A stretch of DNA of 64,000 nucleotides from Kaistella jeonii (GCF_000812865.1 NZ_JSYL01000009.1:32658-96657); one strand, 5' to 3'; positions 34,064-44,063 are shown, counted from the first letter of the stretch. Notes: generated by a model not told the origin, from the sequence alone. A program made the numbers and translations.

Positions 34064-36205
34064 TTATTTCTTCAAATATTCGTCAAAATAATCGGTGACT
34101 TTTTGCATCAAATGAACGCGGTCTTTTCCTAAAACGTTGTGTTCGTGGCCAGGATAAACGAAATAATCCATCTGAACGCCATTGTCAACGGCTGCTTTCA
34201 CAAATTTGATCGAATGCTGCCAAACCACGACGTTATCCTGCGTGCCATGAATCATGAGCAAATGACCTTTTAAGTTCTGAACTTTGTCTAAAAGATTGGC
34301 CTGTTTGTAGCCTTCAGGATTTTTTTGCGGCGTATCCATGTATCTTTCGGTGTACATAATTTCGTACATATTCCAGTCAATAACAGGTCCACCTGCAACT
34401 CCTACTTTGAAAACTTCGGGATGTTTGAGCATAAAACTGGTGGTCATAAAACCGCCGAAACTCCAGCCATGAATTCCGAGTTTATCGGCATTTACATAAG
34501 GCAAAGATTTTAAATATTCAACACCTTTGAGCTGATCTTTCATTTCGACATCTCCCAAATGACGGAAAACTGCCTGTTCAAAATTTAAACCACGGTTTGA
34601 AGAACCTCTTCCATCCATGGAAAAAACAATGTATCCTCGTTGCGCCATAAATTCATACCACAAATTGCCGGAAGCCGGGAAAGAATTGGTAATCAACTGA
34701 GCGTGAGGACCGTTGTATAAATAAACAATGACAGGATATTTTTTATTAGCGTCAAAATCGGTGGGTAGAATAATTTTTCCGTAGAGCGGCGTTCCGTCAT
34801 CTGCTTTTAGCGTAATATTTTTTATTTCTGGTCTTTGATAATTTTTTAAAGGATTTTCTGCAGTCAGAATGTTTTTGGATTTATCGGTAGAAGTATTAAT
34901 TACATTAATGACTCTGGGTGTCGAAGCATTGCTGTAAACGTCGTAAAGATGAGTTCCATCTTTGCTCAAAATTCCCGAATGCATTCCTGGTTCGGTATCT
35001 AATTTTTTGGTTTGAAAAGTAAGCCAGTTAATTTTATAAAGATGTCTTTCTAATGGAGTTTCCTGCGTAGAAACATAGTAAACTTCTTTCTTTTTTTCAT
35101 TAAAGCCGAGCAGATCGGTAACCACGAAATTTCCTTTTGTCAACTGAGAAACCAGGCCTGTTTCCAAATTATAATGGAAAAGATGATTGTAACCAGTGCG
35201 TTGACTTTGCCAGATAAAGTCGGTATTAGAATTCGGAAAAAAAGTAAGTTGATGTTGCGGCTCGACGTATTTTTCAGATTTTTCTTCGAAAATCGTTTTC
35301 AGAAGATTTCCGGTAACTGCATCGTATTGATTGAGTTGCATATCATTCTGATCACGGTTTAAAACGCCCACAAAAATCGATTTCGAATCTGGACTCCAAG
35401 TCACTGAAGTCAAATATTGTTCTGGATCGCCTTCGATATTCAGGAATATTTTTTTATTCGTTTTAGTATTAAAAATCCCTAAAGTCACGTGGTGAGAAGG
35501 CATTCCTGCCATTGGATATTTAATGTTTTTATTCACTGCAGGAATTACGCTCCAATCAATAATTGGATAGTCTTTGACCATACTTTGATCCATTCTGTAA
35601 AACGCGATCTGGGAATTGTCGGGTGCGATAAAAATGCCTTTGGTGATGCCAAATTCTCTTTGGTGAACGGCTTGTCCGTTGACAATATCTTCATTTTTAT
35701 CATCGGTGATCGCAGTAACTTTACCATTTTTATTTACAAAAAGGTTATTCTTCACAGTATAAACAAAACCTTGATTATCACTGAATATTTCGGTGTTTTC
35801 TGCTTCGTCCTGTAGCTTGATCCAATCTTTTACTTTCCACTCTTTTCCGCTTTTTTCTACCCAAAAATATTTAGAATTTTGGGTGAAGTACCCTTTATCT
35901 TTATTGATAAAAGTAATTCGAGGAAAAGTTTTCAGAATATTATCCCCGGAAAGATTTTTATTTAATTGAGAGAGAGAAACTAAGGTATCCTGTTTTAAAC
36001 TAGGAACTTCGGTGATAAGATATCCGTTTTTGGTTCCTTGATAAAACGATTTGCTATCATCGCTCCAGGAAAACTGAGCAATATTTTTCACCGCTAAATT
36101 GCTTCGAAGTCCATTTACGGATTCGGCAATGGTAAATTTTTGTTGCTGAGCAAAGAAAAAACTTCCTACAAGAAGGAATACATAAGTAAATTTTGAAAAT
36201 TTCAT
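34064..36205 (-). CDS. Prolyl oligopeptidase family (S9, DPP IV-like) peptidase
   Basis: 713 residues with a signal peptide (MKFSKFTYVFLLVGSFFFAQ). An N-terminal beta-propeller (about 30-470) precedes the alpha/beta hydrolase domain. The nucleophile is in GWSFGGFMT (about residue 582), the acid in HGTQDNVVVW and the His in PGHEHNVLGKDRVHLM. It resembles the periplasmic DPP IV of Bacteroidota that trims dipeptides after Pro or Ala, which fits the peptide-feeding habit seen elsewhere in this window. Confidence 0.92.
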   Translation of the reverse strand: MKFSKFTYVFLLVGSFFFAQQQKFTIAESVNGLRSNLAVKNIAQFSWSDDSKSFYQGTKNGYLITEVPSLKQDTLVSLSQLNKNLSGDNILKTFPRITFINKDKGYFTQNSKYFWVEKSGKEWKVKDWIKLQDEAENTEIFSDNQGFVYTVKNNLFVNKNGKVTAITDDKNEDIVNGQAVHQREFGITKGIFIAPDNSQIAFYRMDQSMVKDYPIIDWSVIPAVNKNIKYPMAGMPSHHVTLGIFNTKTNKKIFLNIEGDPEQYLTSVTWSPDSKSIFVGVLNRDQNDMQLNQYDAVTGNLLKTIFEEKSEKYVEPQHQLTFFPNSNTDFIWQSQRTGYNHLFHYNLETGLVSQLTKGNFVVTDLLGFNEKKKEVYYVSTQETPLERHLYKINWLTFQTKKLDTEPGMHSGILSKDGTHLYDVYSNASTPRVINVINTSTDKSKNILTAENPLKNYQRPEIKNITLKADDGTPLYGKIILPTDFDANKKYPVIVYLYNGPHAQLITNSFPASGNLWYEFMAQRGYIVFSMDGRGSSNRGLNFEQAVFRHLGDVEMKDQLKGVEYLKSLPYVNADKLGIHGWSFGGFMTTSFMLKHPEVFKVGVAGGPVIDWNMYEIMYTERYMDTPQKNPEGYKQANLLDKVQNLKGHLLMIHGTQDNVVVWQHSIKFVKAAVDNGVQMDYFVYPGHEHNVLGKDRVHLMQKVTDYFDEYLKK

Positions 36206-36314
36206 TTCTTAGATTTAAGTGCTTAAAAGTAAGAAATAAAACTGAAACTGTTAAAGAAATGTTAATTTAAAAAATCAACCATTAGTATTACCTGAAAAAC
36301 TTAACTACTTTCTC

Positions 36315-37010
36315 CTAGTAAATATTTCCCGCGAAAGGATCGTGCGCAGATTTCGTAGTATTCCACTTATATTGATGCGTCCAGTATGCAACTTTCATTG
36401 ATAAAATTCCTAAACCTGCACCGAATAATACATCAGAAAGATAATGTTTGTTATTGGCTATTCTCATCACGCCGACTGTAGATGCAACTCCATAAGCAGC
36501 ATAAGGAACCCATTTGTAATCTTGTCCGTATTCTATTGAGAGCATTGTAGCACCGGCAAAAACATTTGCGGTATGACCAGAAGGAAAAGCGAGTGCAGTT
36601 CCATCGGGACGAGGTTCTTTCAAAGAATTTTTGAGAATATAAAGCAATCCTAAATTCAGTAATTGACCTTTTATTAAAATCGCGGTACGGTTTTTCCAGT
36701 CGGTTTTCGGTTTCATTCCGGCGATTTCAAAGCCATAGATTGCTACGAAAGGCAGAAACTGTAAATAATCATCGGCATGATTTTCAAAATTTGAAAAATC
36801 CCTGTTTCTCTCTGCAGCTAGTTTATTATTCCAGGAATTTTTACCGTGACCGCTTGCAATAACTCCGGTAATCATTAATCCAACAGGAACGTACATTTTT
36901 TTATATTGAAATTCGAGAGGACTGTTTTGTAATTGTAAAGAATCTCTTTGTTGAGCAACAATCACATTCCCAAACATCATCATTACAAAAAACCAGTATA
37001 TTTTTTTCAT
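36315..37010 (-). CDS. PAP2 family phosphatase, exported
   Basis: 231 residues from the ATG at 37010, which gives a proper signal-like start (MKKIYWFFVMMMFGNVIVAQQ); a longer frame adds six residues. The three catalytic motifs are intact: KNSLKEPRP (KX6RP), PSGH and RIANNKHYLSD (RX5HX3D). It should dephosphorylate a lipid phosphate or pyrophosphate at the outer face of the inner membrane, or lipid A; the substrate is open. Confidence 0.88.
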   Translation of the reverse strand: MKKIYWFFVMMMFGNVIVAQQRDSLQLQNSPLEFQYKKMYVPVGLMITGVIASGHGKNSWNNKLAAERNRDFSNFENHADDYLQFLPFVAIYGFEIAGMKPKTDWKNRTAILIKGQLLNLGLLYILKNSLKEPRPDGTALAFPSGHTANVFAGATMLSIEYGQDYKWVPYAAYGVASTVGVMRIANNKHYLSDVLFGAGLGILSMKVAYWTHQYKWNTTKSAHDPFAGNIY

Positions 37011-37084
37011 ATTAAAGAATTGCGGCAAATATAAAAATTTATCATTTACTATCCTACATCAAGAAAAATCAAATTTGAGCACCC

Positions 37085-37092
37085 TAAATTTG
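37085..37092 (+). promoter_or_regulatory. -7 box of the YceI gene
   Basis: TAAATTTG matches TAnnTTTG, 30 bp upstream of the ATG. Confidence 0.6.
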
Positions 37093-37122
37093 CAATTCAT
37101 TAACCAACTAAAAAATAAAAAA

Positions 37123-37632
37123 ATGACAACAAAATGGAATTTAGATCCGACCCACAGTGAAATTACTTTTAAAGTAAGACACATGATGATTTCTAATGTT
37201 AAAGGAAACTTTAATAATTTTGCAGCAACCCTGGAAACAGAAGATGATACTTTTAAAAATGCAAACGTAAAAGCAACCATCCAAACTGATTCGGTTAATA
37301 CAAATAGTGTTGACAGAGATACTCATTTGAAAAGTGCAGATTTTTTTAATGCAGAAGAAAATCCTGAAATCACTTTCGAAAGTGATTCATTAAACGATGA
37401 GATCACAGGAAACCTTACCCTCAATGGAGTTACAATTCCCGTAAAATTAGACGTAGATTTTGGAGGAATAAATATTGATCCGTGGGGAAATACAAAAGCA
37501 GGTTTCTCTTTTGAAGGAAAAATTAATAGAAAAGATTTTGGTCTGAATTGGAATACGGCTTTGGAAACTGGCGGTGTAATGGTTTCCGATGAAGTCAAAA
37601 TCGCAGGAGAATTACAATTTATAAAAGCTTAA
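37123..37632 (+). CDS. YceI family polyprenoid-binding-like protein
   Basis: 169 residues from the ATG at 37123; an upstream TTG would add 16 residues that are not family-like. The YceI lipocalin-type barrel shows the signature WNLDPTHSEITFKVRHM, DRDTHLKSADFF and ITGNLTLNGVTIPVKLDV. There is no signal peptide, so it is cytoplasmic, unlike many YceI proteins. Such proteins bind isoprenoid-like ligands; the role here is unknown. Confidence 0.9.
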   Translation: MTTKWNLDPTHSEITFKVRHMMISNVKGNFNNFAATLETEDDTFKNANVKATIQTDSVNTNSVDRDTHLKSADFFNAEENPEITFESDSLNDEITGNLTLNGVTIPVKLDVDFGGINIDPWGNTKAGFSFEGKINRKDFGLNWNTALETGGVMVSDEVKIAGELQFIKA

Positions 37633-37650
37633 AACTGAGCTCTAAAAAGC

Positions 37651-37680
37651 AAAAGCTCACCTTATTCGGGTGAACTTTTT
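37651..37680 (+). terminator. Rho-independent terminator
   Basis: An 11-bp stem with one mismatch (37651-37661 with 37669-37679) and a T-run after the YceI gene. Confidence 0.75.
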
Positions 37681-37702
37681 TTATGAATAAAATCGATTTC
37701 CT

Positions 37703-38314
37703 TTAGAAAAAATACCAAAAATTAGAATCATAAGACTTCGAAATTTTTGTCGAGCATTGGTTTAGAAAAACCTCCATATCTACTTTATCGATCACATGCT
37801 CATTGGAATAATCAAACTGTGGTTTTTTTTCAGCGGATTTCTTGATATCGCCATTTCTATACGTAACGGTCCAGATATAAGACAGATTGGTCTCCGCAGT
37901 TTCCGGTTCAAAAACCACTATTTTATCTGTCGCTCTCACTTCTTTAAAAGCACTGACTCCAATATCACATTTCACATTATCATTGGTAAGAATGTTTGAA
38001 GTTGGCGCAATTACTTTGATCAACTTATCACATTTAGACTTTCCATCTTTCGTTTTAATTTCTAAGGATAAAACCGCCGATCCGGGAACAGCACCTTTTA
38101 CGGTAAGCTCATTTTTTTTCGTGTCTCCTTCTAATATTATTTTCTGATCCAGATAAGCCCATTGGTAACAATCTATACATTCCGCCGCTTCACTATTTGT
38201 TGCGGTGTAAACCTGTCTTTCTCCGACCTGAATCTGATCTGCACCCGTAATCGTACATTGGGAAGAAGCTAAACCAAAGTTCAGCAATGCGAGGATGAAT
38301 AGAATTTTTTTCAT
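37703..38314 (-). CDS. Secreted protein, PKD-like domain, unknown function
   Basis: 203 residues with a signal peptide (MKKILFILALLNFGLASS). The mature part contains two Ig/PKD-like stretches (GADQIQVGERQVYTATNSE and WAYLDQKIILEGDTKKNELTVKG) and six Cys, among them C-x2-C (ECIDC), suggesting a disulfide-bonded extracytoplasmic domain. No family is named. The start lies 15 bp from the carboxylase stop on the same strand. Confidence 0.65.
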   Translation of the reverse strand: MKKILFILALLNFGLASSQCTITGADQIQVGERQVYTATNSEAAECIDCYQWAYLDQKIILEGDTKKNELTVKGAVPGSAVLSLEIKTKDGKSKCDKLIKVIAPTSNILTNDNVKCDIGVSAFKEVRATDKIVVFEPETAETNLSYIWTVTYRNGDIKKSAEKKPQFDYSNEHVIDKVDMEVFLNQCSTKISKSYDSNFWYFF

Positions 38315-38329
38315 GGTTTGTGTTTTTTA

Positions 38330-39958
38330 TTATACTTGAATGACTCCTAAATTAAATTTTTCGGTAATCGGCGAATGATTTGCAGCTTCAATTCCCATAG
38401 AAATCCATTTTCTGGTATCGATAGGATTAATGATCGCATCGGTCCACAATCTTGCAGCAGCATACGTCGGTTCTGTTTGTTTCTGATATTTTTTCGAAAT
38501 AGTATCCAGAATTTCCTGATGTTCTTCTTCTGAAATTACTTTTCCCTGCTTTTTTAATGTTGAAGTTTGAATTTGTGCCAAAACTTTTGCCGCTTGACTT
38601 CCGCCCATTACTGCCAATTCTGACCAAGGCCAAGCTACGATCAATCTTGGATCATAAGCTTTTCCGCACATTGCATAATTTCCGGCACCATAAGAATTTC
38701 CAGTGATTACCGTAAATTTCGGCACCACAGAATTTGCAACAGCATTTACCATTTTCGCTCCGTCTTTGATGATTCCGCCATGTTCAGATTTTGAACCGAC
38801 CATAAATCCGGTTACATCCTGTAAGAAAAGTAAAGGGATTTTTCTTTGGTTACAGTTCGCAATAAACCGTGTTGATTTATCTGCAGAATCCGAATAAATT
38901 ACACCACCAAACTGCATTTCTCCTTTTCCGTTTTTTACTAATTTTCTCTGGTTCGCTACAATTCCGACGCTCCAACCATCGATTCTTGCCGTTGCACAGA
39001 TGATAGATTTGCCGTAATCTCCTTTATACTCTTCAAATTCAGAATTATCAACCAAACATTTGATGATATTAAAAGTATCATATTGATCACCTCGGGAAAC
39101 TGGCATATGTCCAAAAATATCTTCTATTTTTTCTTTCGGTGGAAAACTTTCGGTTCGGTCGAAACCTGCTTTTTCATAATCACCGATCGATTTCATTATC
39201 GTTTTAATTCGATCAAGGGCATCTTTATCGTCTTTGGCTTTATAGTCTGTTACTCCAGAAATTTCGCAGTGCGTTGTCGCTCCACCTAACGTTTCATTAT
39301 CAATGGTTTCGCCTATCGCAGCTTTTACCAGATAACTTCCTGCCAAAAATATAGATCCTGTTTTGTCAACGATCATCGCTTCGTCGCTCATGATCGGAAG
39401 ATACGCGCCACCTGCAACACAACTTCCCATTACGGCAGAGATCTGAATGATTCCCATTGAACTCATTTTCGCATTATTTCGGAAAATTCTGCCAAAATGT
39501 TCTTTATCAGGGAAAATTTCGTCCTGCATCGGAAGAAAAACTCCTGCAGAATCTACCAGATAAATGATCGGCAATCTGTTTTCCATAGAAATTTCTTGCG
39601 CACGAAGATTTTTCTTCGCAGTAATTGGAAACCATGCACCAGCTTTTACAGATGCATCATTCGCAACCACCAAACATTGCTTCCCGGAAACGTAACCCAT
39701 TACGACTACAACTCCCGCACTTGGACAGCCGCCTTGTTCTTCGTACATTTCATAACCGGCGAAAGCGCCAATTTCTATAGAATCTGAATTTTTATCCAGC
39801 AAATACTCCACTCTTTCTCGAGCCGTTAATTTGCCTTCATCGCGCTGTTTTTGCAAACGTTTTTCGCCACCTCCTTTTTTGATTTCGGTGAGCAAACTGT
39901 TGATCGCGCTGAGTTTTAATTTATTTTGATCTTCTCTTTTATTAAATTCTATATCCAT
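38330..39958 (-). CDS. Acyl-CoA carboxylase beta subunit (methylcrotonyl-CoA type)
   Basis: 542 residues from the ATG at 39958 (MDIEFNKREDQNKL); a longer frame adds 19 atypical residues. The two crotonase-like carboxyltransferase domains show EQGGCPSAGVVVVMGYVSG, GAYLPIMSDEA, and the acyl-CoA site DVTGFMVGSKSEHGGIIKDGAKMV with GNSYGAGNYAMCG. The acyl-CoA-binding stretch fits 3-methylcrotonyl-CoA carboxylase beta, in leucine degradation, better than propionyl-CoA carboxylase. The biotin-carrying alpha subunit is not in the window. Confidence 0.88.
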   Translation of the reverse strand: MDIEFNKREDQNKLKLSAINSLLTEIKKGGGEKRLQKQRDEGKLTARERVEYLLDKNSDSIEIGAFAGYEMYEEQGGCPSAGVVVVMGYVSGKQCLVVANDASVKAGAWFPITAKKNLRAQEISMENRLPIIYLVDSAGVFLPMQDEIFPDKEHFGRIFRNNAKMSSMGIIQISAVMGSCVAGGAYLPIMSDEAMIVDKTGSIFLAGSYLVKAAIGETIDNETLGGATTHCEISGVTDYKAKDDKDALDRIKTIMKSIGDYEKAGFDRTESFPPKEKIEDIFGHMPVSRGDQYDTFNIIKCLVDNSEFEEYKGDYGKSIICATARIDGWSVGIVANQRKLVKNGKGEMQFGGVIYSDSADKSTRFIANCNQRKIPLLFLQDVTGFMVGSKSEHGGIIKDGAKMVNAVANSVVPKFTVITGNSYGAGNYAMCGKAYDPRLIVAWPWSELAVMGGSQAAKVLAQIQTSTLKKQGKVISEEEHQEILDTISKKYQKQTEPTYAAARLWTDAIINPIDTRKWISMGIEAANHSPITEKFNLGVIQV

Positions 39959-40191
39959 TGTTAAAAAAAATTTTCCTAAAGGTAAGATTTTTAATCCTAT
40001 TTCCTTTAGACCCAAGGCTTTGCGGTAATCATTTGAATTTCAGAAAATTAATTGAAGAGTTTTAACTTCCAAGCAGCTTTTTTACTAAAATAAAATTTCT
40101 GTTTTTCCGTTATTGAAATATAAAAATGACCATCGATTGATGAGATTTTAAAATTTAGTTCCTGGTTTTTTTAATAGTTTATTATTTGAAG

Positions 40192-40224
40192 ACCCCAAAA
40201 ATTGCGAAGATTTTTGGGGTTTTT
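40192..40224 (+). terminator. Orphan plus-strand terminator in a gene-free gap
   Basis: A perfect 11-bp stem (ACCCCAAAAAT at 40192-40202 with ATTTTTGGGGT at 40210-40220) followed by TTTTG on the plus strand. No plus-strand gene ends before it: the preceding 39959-40190 stretch has no ORF beyond a few codons. It may mark an unannotated short RNA. Confidence 0.6.
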
Positions 40225-40280
40225 GTGTAAATTCGCTGGAAATCAGCCTGATCTTTCGCCATTAATTTAAAAGGTAATTG

Positions 40281-40288
40281 TAGATTTG
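40281..40288 (+). promoter_or_regulatory. -7 box of the EamA gene
   Basis: TAGATTTG matches TAnnTTTG, 27 bp upstream of the GTG start. Confidence 0.6.
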
Positions 40289-40314
40289 CAGAAGTTTAAA
40301 AAAAGTATAAAATA

Positions 40315-41202
40315 GTGTTCAAAAATTCCGCACTTTTCCGACTGCATCTCATCGTATTTTTATGGGGTTTTACCGCAATTTTAGGAAAACTCATTCATGC
40401 CAATGCGCACATTCTGGTTTTTTACCGAATGGCTTTCGCTTCCGTTTTCCTTTATATTTTTATCCGATTTATCAAAAGAGAAAGCTTACATGTTCCCAGA
40501 AAACTCCTGATTCAGCTGGCTGCGATCGGAGGATTCATGGCAGCTCACTGGTTTTGCTTTTTTTACTCAATTAAAGTTTCCAATGTTTCAATTGCATTGA
40601 GTTGTCTATCACTTTCCACTCTTTTTGCGGCTATTTTAGAACCTATTATTTTCAAAAGGAAAGTTGATCTCTCCGAAGTCATCATGGGAATCGTGATCGT
40701 AATTTGCATGGCTTTAATTTTTAAAACTGAATTCCATTATAAAGAAGGGATTTTTTATGGAATTTTGACCGCACTTTTCGGAACCGTTTTTTCTGTTTTT
40801 AATGGTAAGATCTTTGGCAAAACAAGTTCGGGAAATATTATTTTCTATGAAATATTTTCGGGTTTCCTTTTACTAAGTCTATTTTATTTGTTGACGGGAG
40901 AAATTTCGCAAGTCAATGAAATAAGTTATCGTGATTTAGCGTTAGTCATATTATTGGCAAGTTTTTTTACAGCTTTCCCAATGTTAGAATCGGTGAAACT
41001 GATGAAATATATTTCGCCTTTTACCCTGATTTTAACAGTTAATCTGGAGCCTGTGTACGGGATTATTCTTGCTTACTTTATCTTTGGTGATTCAGAACAA
41101 ATGAGTCCTATTTTTTATGGTGCATCTTTAATTATGATCTTAGCGATTGTTGCCAACGGAATTATTAAGTCCAGAAAAATGGCGAAAAAAGTAGAAGTTT
41201 GA
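40315..41202 (+). CDS. EamA family drug/metabolite transporter
   Basis: 295 residues from a GTG start; no upstream in-frame ATG exists and the next Met would remove two membrane segments. Ten hydrophobic segments in two EamA repeats (FLWGFTAILGKLIHANAHILVFYRMAF begins the first). EamA transporters export amino acids or drugs; the substrate is unknown. The stop overlaps the start of the PorV/PorQ gene by one base. Confidence 0.88.
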   Translation: MFKNSALFRLHLIVFLWGFTAILGKLIHANAHILVFYRMAFASVFLYIFIRFIKRESLHVPRKLLIQLAAIGGFMAAHWFCFFYSIKVSNVSIALSCLSLSTLFAAILEPIIFKRKVDLSEVIMGIVIVICMALIFKTEFHYKEGIFYGILTALFGTVFSVFNGKIFGKTSSGNIIFYEIFSGFLLLSLFYLLTGEISQVNEISYRDLALVILLASFFTAFPMLESVKLMKYISPFTLILTVNLEPVYGIILAYFIFGDSEQMSPIFYGASLIMILAIVANGIIKSRKMAKKVEV

Positions 41203-42284
41203 TGAAAAAAATATTCTTTACCCTTTTTATCTTTTACGGAATTTTTTCTGAGGCGCAGATCGTCCGGAAATATTCTAATGAATTTCTAAACATTGGAGCC
41301 GGGGCAAGAGGTCTCGCAATGGGCGGTGCAGTAATTTCAAGTCAAGGTGATGTGTATTCTCCAATGTGGAATCCTGCAGGATTAATTGGTATTGACCGTG
41401 ATTGGCAAGGTGCAGCAATGCATGCAGAATATTTCGAGTCGATCGCCAAATATGATTATATCGCTTATGCAAAACCTCTGGATAATAATGGCGGCGTTTT
41501 CGCGATTTCTGTGGTTCGTCTTGGCGTAGATAATATTTTAAATACTACGCAACTTATCGATGCAGAAGGAAATATCGACTACGATAAGATCACCAGTTTT
41601 TCCCAGTCAGATTATGCAGCTTTGCTTTCTTACGCTTTTCGTCCGGGCGGTGATCAACATCTTGCGGTCGGAATTAATGCTAAATTGGTCTACAGAAATG
41701 TGGGAAAATTTGCGAGTGGTTATGGTTTCGGATTCGATGTCGGCGTTTTGTATAAAACAGATACAGGCTGGAATTATGGCGCAATGTTGCGTGATGCAAC
41801 GACCACTGTCAATTTCTGGACCGTGAATCAAAGCGAACTTTCTGCAATAGTGAATGGGGAAGAATTTAATCCTGCTCCAAAAGATAAACTGGAGATCACC
41901 ATGCCAAAACTGAATATTGGCATCAGTAGAAATTTTGAAATCAGCCGCGATCTAGAATTACTGCCTGAAGCTGGTGTAAATATTGACTTCGCAAAAACCG
42001 CGGCTTTAATTTCAACAAGTTTCGCAAGCATCACGCCTTATGCAGGAGCAGAACTGAAATTTCAGGATATAATTTTTGTGAGAGTTGGTGTGAACAGATT
42101 TCAAACTATTACTGATATTGAGGATTTAAAAAGAAAAATATCCTTTCAACCCAGTGCCGGAATCGGTATTAAATACCAAGGTTTAACTTTAGATTATGCG
42201 ATCACCAACTCGGGGATCGGCGGCTCTAATTTTTACTCCAATTTCTTTTCTTTGAAATTGGATATGGGTGATTTTAGGAATTAA
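41202..42284 (+). CDS. PorV/PorQ family outer-membrane protein
   Basis: 360 residues from ATG 41202, which overlaps the EamA stop by one base. After a signal peptide (ending FSEAQ) comes the family start SNEFLNIGAGARGLAMGGA, QGDVYSPMWNPAGLIG and a beta-barrel with an aromatic-rich end. PorV shuttles T9SS cargo sorting domains and PorQ helps attach cargo; the sequence does not let me choose between them. It fits the two T9SS cargo proteins in this window. Coupling to an EamA transporter is unusual. Confidence 0.85.
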   Translation: MKKIFFTLFIFYGIFSEAQIVRKYSNEFLNIGAGARGLAMGGAVISSQGDVYSPMWNPAGLIGIDRDWQGAAMHAEYFESIAKYDYIAYAKPLDNNGGVFAISVVRLGVDNILNTTQLIDAEGNIDYDKITSFSQSDYAALLSYAFRPGGDQHLAVGINAKLVYRNVGKFASGYGFGFDVGVLYKTDTGWNYGAMLRDATTTVNFWTVNQSELSAIVNGEEFNPAPKDKLEITMPKLNIGISRNFEISRDLELLPEAGVNIDFAKTAALISTSFASITPYAGAELKFQDIIFVRVGVNRFQTITDIEDLKRKISFQPSAGIGIKYQGLTLDYAITNSGIGGSNFYSNFFSLKLDMGDFRN

Positions 42285-42397
42285 TAAGCATTAATTTAAA
42301 AGAACTCTTCTTTCTTCAAAATATAGTTGACATTCATGTCGATTAATTTCATTTATTTACTTTAGCAAAATTCATAACTTCACTTCAAATCTAATTA

Positions 42398-43198
42398 ATG
42401 AAAAAATTCCTGCAAATTTCAGCGCTATTTCTTATCACTTTCTTTTATGGCCAACAAATTTCGGCATATCAATATATTCGTGTTCCGGAAAAATTCAAAG
42501 ATGCAAAGTCTAACAAATATGGTCTTAACATCCTTTTGGTCAAGAAACTGAAAGCGAAACAGTTTGTCATTCTTAGTGAAACTGCACAAAGTAGCATGAC
42601 GGAAAATAATGATCCATGTGAAGTTTTAAGTGCAGAAATTATCGATGTCAGCAATATGTTTACGAATAAAGTGCGGATCGATTTCAAAGACTGCAACGAA
42701 AAAAGTGTAGCAAGCTTCGAAGGTAAATCTAAAATAAAAGACTTTGAAGAAGGAATGAAGGATGCGCTGCAAGACGCCATGATGAAAATAGCAGTATCAA
42801 ATCCTGTAAAAGGTTTAGTTGCAGTTCAAAAAGAATCAGTTCCCGTAACTATTCAAAAAGAAGAAAAAGTAAGAGAAACTGTAAAAGTTGTAAGCAGTAA
42901 AGTTCCGACGGCAATTACGAATAAAGCAGAATCACCAACGATCCAAAAGGCAGAAGTTTACACCAATGGAACTTTAACTTTAAATAAAATTGTTCTTTTA
43001 AATGGTGAATTTATTCTGGCGAATCCGAACAGTTCTGTTCCTTACGGGATTTTCAAACCTTCCTCCAAAAAAGATACTTATCGTGTGCAATTGAGCGACG
43101 GAACAACAACTTTGGGCTATTTGGAAGAAGGAAAAATTGTAATTGAAATGCCTCTTCCTGATGGAACTTTTAACAATCAGATTTTTTCTAAACAATAA
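42398..43198 (+). CDS. Secreted protein of unknown function
   Basis: 266 residues with a signal peptide (MKKFLQISALFLITFFYGQQ). Residues 21-145 form a domain beginning YQYIRVPEKFKDAKSNKYGLN with one Cys pair (C72 and C97 region) and ending in an amphipathic helix; residues 145-185 are a Lys/Glu/Val-rich linker; the last 65 (KIVLLNGEFILANPNSSVPYG, YRVQLSDGTTTLGYLEEG) are a small beta domain. Similar proteins are found across Bacteroidota without assigned function. Confidence 0.6.
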   Translation: MKKFLQISALFLITFFYGQQISAYQYIRVPEKFKDAKSNKYGLNILLVKKLKAKQFVILSETAQSSMTENNDPCEVLSAEIIDVSNMFTNKVRIDFKDCNEKSVASFEGKSKIKDFEEGMKDALQDAMMKIAVSNPVKGLVAVQKESVPVTIQKEEKVRETVKVVSSKVPTAITNKAESPTIQKAEVYTNGTLTLNKIVLLNGEFILANPNSSVPYGIFKPSSKKDTYRVQLSDGTTTLGYLEEGKIVIEMPLPDGTFNNQIFSKQ

Positions 43199-43228
43199 CT
43201 ATTTATTAGAAATCAAAACCTATCGAAT

Positions 43229-44062
43229 ATGAAGAAAATAATTTACTGCATCTTATTTTTTCTAATTTATCAAGTTGCTTTATCTCAAACTCACCGTTTT
43301 TTTTACGAAGTGAAATTTCTGAATGACACTATTAATAAGGAGTATTTAGAAGACATTGTGGTTTTAGATGTAAATCCCGAAAATATAAAATCTTACAGTA
43401 ATAATTATTTAATCACTGATTCTATGCGACAAAAAGCTCGCAGTGAGCTGTCATTTGTACAACCAATATTCAAAAATAAAATTTCAAAATCTATAAATTC
43501 AGATGCTTTCAAAAATTTCGAAAGTATTTATAATAATTATTACAGCATCGAAACTGAAGATAAAATGATTTGGACAATATCATCCGAAAAAAAAGAAATT
43601 GGTAGTTTAAAAGTTCAAAAAGCAGAAACCGATTTCGGCGGAAGACATTGGATCGCATGGTTTTCTACAGATCTGCCTTTTCCTTATGGTCCTTATAAAT
43701 TTAGCGGTTTACCTGGATTAATATTAAAAATTGCTGATTCCCAAAATCAGTATGAATTCAATTTTATTAAAAATAGAAATTTTAAGGAAACACAGGATAC
43801 AAGTTTCTTCTTGGAGGTTTACTACGGTTTCTTCAAACCAATCGCAGTCAGCGAGAAACAATTTGCAAAATTAAAAATGGACTATTATTTGGATCCATAC
43901 AGTGATGTAAAATCTGGTCGGGAAAAAGTTACTTTTTATGATGATAATGGAATTGAAAAAGTACCCAACTTTCCGCAAATGACAAGTGATATGCAAAAAA
44001 TGTTACGGGAAAATAACAATTCGATCGAGCGGAATCAGGGAATTAATTATCCTGTGAAATAA
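43229..44062 (+). CDS. GLPGLI family protein
   Basis: 277 residues with a signal peptide ending VALSQ. The family signature SGLPGLILKI is preceded by the usual AWFSTDLPFPYGPYKF. GLPGLI proteins are common in this phylum and are secreted or surface-located; some are linked to microcin-like or nutrient functions, but this one has no informative partner. It starts 30 bp after the previous secreted protein, on the same strand. Confidence 0.88.
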   Translation: MKKIIYCILFFLIYQVALSQTHRFFYEVKFLNDTINKEYLEDIVVLDVNPENIKSYSNNYLITDSMRQKARSELSFVQPIFKNKISKSINSDAFKNFESIYNNYYSIETEDKMIWTISSEKKEIGSLKVQKAETDFGGRHWIAWFSTDLPFPYGPYKFSGLPGLILKIADSQNQYEFNFIKNRNFKETQDTSFFLEVYYGFFKPIAVSEKQFAKLKMDYYLDPYSDVKSGREKVTFYDDNGIEKVPNFPQMTSDMQKMLRENNNSIERNQGINYPVK

Positions 44063-44063
44063 A

